This document shows, piece after piece, positions 8,996 to 11,719 of a stretch of DNA of 11,719 nucleotides. Under the pieces are notes generated by a model, which was given only the letters and a program-made list of their open reading frames with translations, was not told where the DNA came from and did no database searches. The first letter of the stretch is position 1; the number at the start of each line of letters is the position of its first letter. Source of the stretch: M3007 sp044224705 (GTDB taxonomy: Bacteria; Bacteroidota; Bacteroidia; Chitinophagales; Saprospiraceae); contig JBGAJY010000173.1 of assembly GCA_044224705.1 (NCBI GenBank), positions 1 through 11,719 of the forward strand, given 5' to 3'. Both the position numbers and the translations under genes were made by a program.

Positions 8996-11425
8996 TCACT
9001 TCTTCCCCTCCCACTTCAACCTTACCTTCAGCAATTCCGCCAGCCGCTCATAAGCCTTTTTCCAGGCGTCGTTGGTGAACTCCCACTCGTTTTTCCGGTA
9101 GCCTTTGGTGATGAGGAAAAAGATGTTCTGGCTACGGCTCATGCGCGGTTTCAGGCCCATATCCAGCACCAGGCCGATCATTTCGCCCAGCCATTGGACG
9201 CGGCCGAGGGGCAGGTCGTTGCGCCAGATTTGCTCCAGTTCGTCGTGGATGCGTTCGCTGGCGGCGTGCCGGGCGGCTTCCGGATCGGACAATTTGACGT
9301 TCCAGCGTTTCAGGTCGCTGGCTACGCGACGGAGGTCGGCGAGGCCGTTGGCGTTTTTTCTTGCAAAAAAGCGCAGCAGGTCGGTGCTCAGCACGTAGGC
9401 GGCCACGTTGCGCCAGGCGTCGGGGATGGCCAGCCCCGCTTCCTGGAGGCCGGTCATCAGCTGGTAGTTGTCGTTGTACACGTTGCGGAAACTCAGTTCC
9501 GCCACTTCGAGGCTCTGGTTGCTGATGTCGCGGATGATCTTGATTTTTTCATCGGAGAACAGGCTGCTCAGCGAGAATTTTTCCGGACCGAAATATTGCT
9601 GGAGAATGCCCATGACCTCGCCCAGGTTGGCGGCCTGGAATGCCTGCGACGTTTTGGCGTACATTTCATCAAAGGTCGTGGCATTCATCGTGTCGCTGAT
9701 GTTGCCGATCAAGTGCTGCTGGCCGAGGTAAAGGGCGGTGAAACTGAATGTTTTTTCAAAATGCGTCAGGTCGGAGCGGATGATGAGCCGGCCGGCGGCC
9801 AGTCGCTGGGAGCCGGCTTCGATCACGTCGAGAAACTCGGGTTTGGCCGTGTAATTGAACAAATCCAGGTCTTCCGGGCGCTCTTCAAACACCGAAGCCA
9901 CGGCAAAGTGCATGGCCACGCGGGCCAGGTCGACGCGGGTGGGCACCACGTTTTTCAGGTAACTGACCGCGCCGTTGGAGTAGCTGTTGCTCGGTGCGGC
10001 CGAGAGCCGGCGCACGAATTCGCTGTGCAGTTCGAGCCCTGCCAGGTCCTGTGCGTAGTCCATGGCGCGCAGGGCGTACTGCAGGATCTGGTTGGTTTCG
10101 ATGCCCGAAATTTCGTCAAAAAACCAGCCACAGCTGGTGAACATGAGCACCGAATAACGCTGGATCTGCATCAGGCGCAGCACCGCCACCTCTTCGAGCG
10201 GGCTGAGAGGGCGCCGGGCGTGTTTTTTCAAAAAGGCGGCGATGGACAGTTCGTCGCGGCGCAGCATCACTTCGATGTAGTCGTTGCGGGCGGCCCAGGG
10301 GTCGCGCAGGAGGCGCGCGCCTTCCTGTTCGTAGAGGGGGATGAGGCGGTCGCGCAGCCAGTTGAGCGTTTCGCGCAGGGGCGCGCGCCAGCGCTGGTGC
10401 CAGCCGGGGTGCATGCCCGAGTTGCAGCCGCAGTCGGCGCGCCAGCGTTCCACGCCGTGCACGCAGCTCCACGAAGAGTTTTCGTGAATTTGAACTTCGT
10501 ACTGGGGCGGGAACAGTTCGAGGTACTGGCCGTAGTTGGTCAGCGTGGCCAGCTGGTTGTCTTCGATGTGGTTGAGGCAGGCGGCCAGCGCCATTTCGCC
10601 GTAGCGGTGGTGGTGGCCGTAACTTTCGCCGTCGGTGGCCACGTGCACCAGTTGTGGCTCGTCGTTGTTGTCGAAAGTGCTCGCAAGTCGTTCGGCGTAA
10701 GCCCGCCCGTTGTCGAGCAGCCCGCCGAAGGCGACGTCCTGCGCGATGCCTCCGTTGTAAAAAAACAGCGCGATACGCCGTCCGCTGGGCAGCAGGCACC
10801 AGTAAGGCCGGCGGGTGTCCAGGGTATCGGTATTGACCTCTTTCCAGGCGGTATCACCTACTTTACGGATAGCCTTGGCCTGCCGCGGCGCGAGGAGGGT
10901 GTATGCGATGCCTTGTGCGGCCAGCACTTCGAGGGTTTCGGTATCGGCGGCCATTTCGGGCAGCCAGAGGCCTTCGGGATAACGTCCGAAGCGGTATTCG
11001 AAGTCGCGCACGCCCCACATGACCTGGGTGATCTTGTCGCGGTAATTGGCCAGCGGCATGATCAGGTGGCTGTGGGCCTGGGCCAAAGCGCTGCCGTGGC
11101 CGCCGAAGAGCTCGGCGCTGCGTCGGTCGGCTTTTTGCAGGAGCTGGTACACTTCGGGGTCGGCTTGTTCGAGCCAGGAGAGCAGGGTAGGGCCGAAATT
11201 CCAGGAAATGCGGTTGTAGTTGTTGCGGATTTTGACGATCCAGCCATCACTGTCCAGAATACGGGCTGCTGCGTTCGGCGCGTAGCATTCGTGATTGATC
11301 CGGGTGTTCCAATCGTGAAACGGGTGAGCAGACTCTTGTTGTTCTACCGTTTCCAGCCAGGCATTTTCACGGGGAGGTTGGTAAAAATGGCCGTGGATAC
11401 AGACATATTTGTTTGAGCGCGACAT
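8996..11425 (-). CDS. GH57-family protein with DUF3536 region
   Basis: The 809-residue product starts with HGHFYQPPRENAWL (residues 11-24), the GH57 region I histidines. SFNFGPTLLSWLE-like text lies at 74-86, and GGHGSALAQ...HLIMPLANYRDK at 108-131. The motif GLWLPE follows (152-157), with E157 in the place of the GH57 nucleophile, then TDGESYGHHH at 264-273 with D265 in the place of the acid/base. The later half fits the DUF3536 region that accompanies this subgroup. GH57 enzymes act on alpha-glucans (amylase, branching, alpha-galactosidase types). This subgroup has no well-established substrate, so only a role in alpha-glucan or related sugar turnover is inferred. No signal peptide is seen, so it is probably cytosolic. 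Length is full for the subgroup. The ATG at 11425 follows a near-consensus -7 box almost at once. Confidence 0.9.
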   Translation of the reverse strand: MSRSNKYVCIHGHFYQPPRENAWLETVEQQESAHPFHDWNTRINHECYAPNAAARILDSDGWIVKIRNNYNRISWNFGPTLLSWLEQADPEVYQLLQKADRRSAELFGGHGSALAQAHSHLIMPLANYRDKITQVMWGVRDFEYRFGRYPEGLWLPEMAADTETLEVLAAQGIAYTLLAPRQAKAIRKVGDTAWKEVNTDTLDTRRPYWCLLPSGRRIALFFYNGGIAQDVAFGGLLDNGRAYAERLASTFDNNDEPQLVHVATDGESYGHHHRYGEMALAACLNHIEDNQLATLTNYGQYLELFPPQYEVQIHENSSWSCVHGVERWRADCGCNSGMHPGWHQRWRAPLRETLNWLRDRLIPLYEQEGARLLRDPWAARNDYIEVMLRRDELSIAAFLKKHARRPLSPLEEVAVLRLMQIQRYSVLMFTSCGWFFDEISGIETNQILQYALRAMDYAQDLAGLELHSEFVRRLSAAPSNSYSNGAVSYLKNVVPTRVDLARVAMHFAVASVFEERPEDLDLFNYTAKPEFLDVIEAGSQRLAAGRLIIRSDLTHFEKTFSFTALYLGQQHLIGNISDTMNATTFDEMYAKTSQAFQAANLGEVMGILQQYFGPEKFSLSSLFSDEKIKIIRDISNQSLEVAELSFRNVYNDNYQLMTGLQEAGLAIPDAWRNVAAYVLSTDLLRFFARKNANGLADLRRVASDLKRWNVKLSDPEAARHAASERIHDELEQIWRNDLPLGRVQWLGEMIGLVLDMGLKPRMSRSQNIFFLITKGYRKNEWEFTNDAWKKAYERLAELLKVRLKWEGKK

Positions 11426-11429
11426 GGCG

Positions 11430-11437
11430 CGAAGGTA
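11430..11437 (-). promoter_or_regulatory. Possible -7 box of the GH57-like gene (TACCTTCG)
   Basis: The minus strand reads TACCTTCG, one change from TAnnTTTG, ending 5 bases before the ATG at 11425. The mRNA would be leaderless or nearly so. No clear -33 box was found. Confidence 0.4.
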
Positions 11438-11537
11438 TGGAGTTTGAACTTCGGACCATTGGACTTTGATTTTTAAGCCAATCGTGAAGTTATTTCAAAA
11501 TTGAACAATCTTTCTACGTTATAGAATGGCTATTGCG

Positions 11538-11719
11538 TTATTTTATTTCTTCCGCCAGTTTGTCCAGATCCCGGATGAGCAGACGGGAGCGGTTAAACGT
11601 CAGCAGTTTTTTGTAGCGGAGATCGTTGAGGGTGGTCGTGACGGTTTGGCGGCTGGTGGCGGTGAGGTTGGCAATTTCCTGATGGGTGACGGGTTTTCTC
11701 ACCACCCATTCATAGCCCA
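11538..11719 (-). CDS. Crp/Fnr-type transcription regulator, C-terminal end (partial)
   Basis: The minus strand encodes 59 residues from the window edge to a TAA stop at 11538. They form a winged helix-turn-helix of the Crp type: VTHQEIANLTATSRQTVTTTLNDLRYKKLL (about residues 10-39 of the visible part), followed by a wing and IRDLDKLAEEIK. In Crp/Fnr proteins QEIA...SRQTV is the turn and recognition helix that contacts DNA. The N-terminal cyclic-nucleotide-binding-like sensor domain would lie beyond the window, so its signal is unknown. The gene reads toward the GH57-like gene on the same strand, 112 bases away, with no clear terminator between them. Confidence 0.85.
   Translation of the reverse strand, partial: GYEWVVRKPVTHQEIANLTATSRQTVTTTLNDLRYKKLLTFNRSRLLIRDLDKLAEEIK

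Noticed and set aside
9194..11416. A 740-residue open frame on the plus strand opposite the GH57-like gene
   Set aside because: It is an antisense shadow of a gene with conserved GH57 motifs; the translation has no recognisable fold or motif.

Overview
The window looks like a chromosomal stretch from a GC-rich member of the Bacteroidota, possibly of the Saprospiria type (inference). The reasons are promoter boxes of the form TAnnTTTG just upstream of several genes, the absence of clear Shine-Dalgarno sequences, a secreted multi-domain enzyme with lamin-tail, thrombospondin type 3 and choice-of-anchor modules, and families common in that phylum (SmpB, PgeF/YfiH, a TMEM220-like protein, a LOG-family protein, a DUF3536 GH57 protein, a Crp-like regulator).

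Layout from left to right. Positions 43-1236 hold a PAP2-like membrane protein and smpB, both on the minus strand and separated by a stem-loop. Positions 1345-2464 hold a small TMEM220-like membrane protein (plus) that converges on, and overlaps by 17 bases, the pgeF/yfiH peptidoglycan-editing-factor gene (minus). Positions 2684-6892 hold a 1402-residue secreted alpha-amylase (GH13) with a long modular C-terminal half (minus). Positions 7161-7922 hold a LOG-family Rossmann protein (minus), preceded by a leader that carries an intrinsic-terminator-like hairpin. Positions 8138-8692 hold a small lipoprotein of unknown function (plus). Positions 8693-8995 are a gene-free stretch filled by repeats. 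Positions 8996-11425 hold a GH57/DUF3536 glycosidase-like protein (minus). Positions 11538-11719 are the C-terminal end of a Crp/Fnr-type regulator, cut by the window edge and identified by translating the minus strand.

The genes are mostly single transcription units and do not form an obvious pathway. The GH13 amylase and the GH57-like protein both suggest alpha-glucan metabolism, the first outside the cytoplasm and the second probably inside, but they are not in one operon. No mobile element with a transposase, CRISPR array, tRNA or rRNA was seen.

The most unusual content is non-coding. There are two very long perfect inverted repeats (42-bp and 59-bp arms), each just 3' of a minus-strand gene and each with a tandem heptamer at its base. 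There is a repeat cluster whose three copies share an 11-nt core while the flanking stem bases covary, two of them forming the inverted ends of a ~260-bp unit. There are also two hairpins that could act as terminators or attenuators. I did not find a convincing new multi-gene system.
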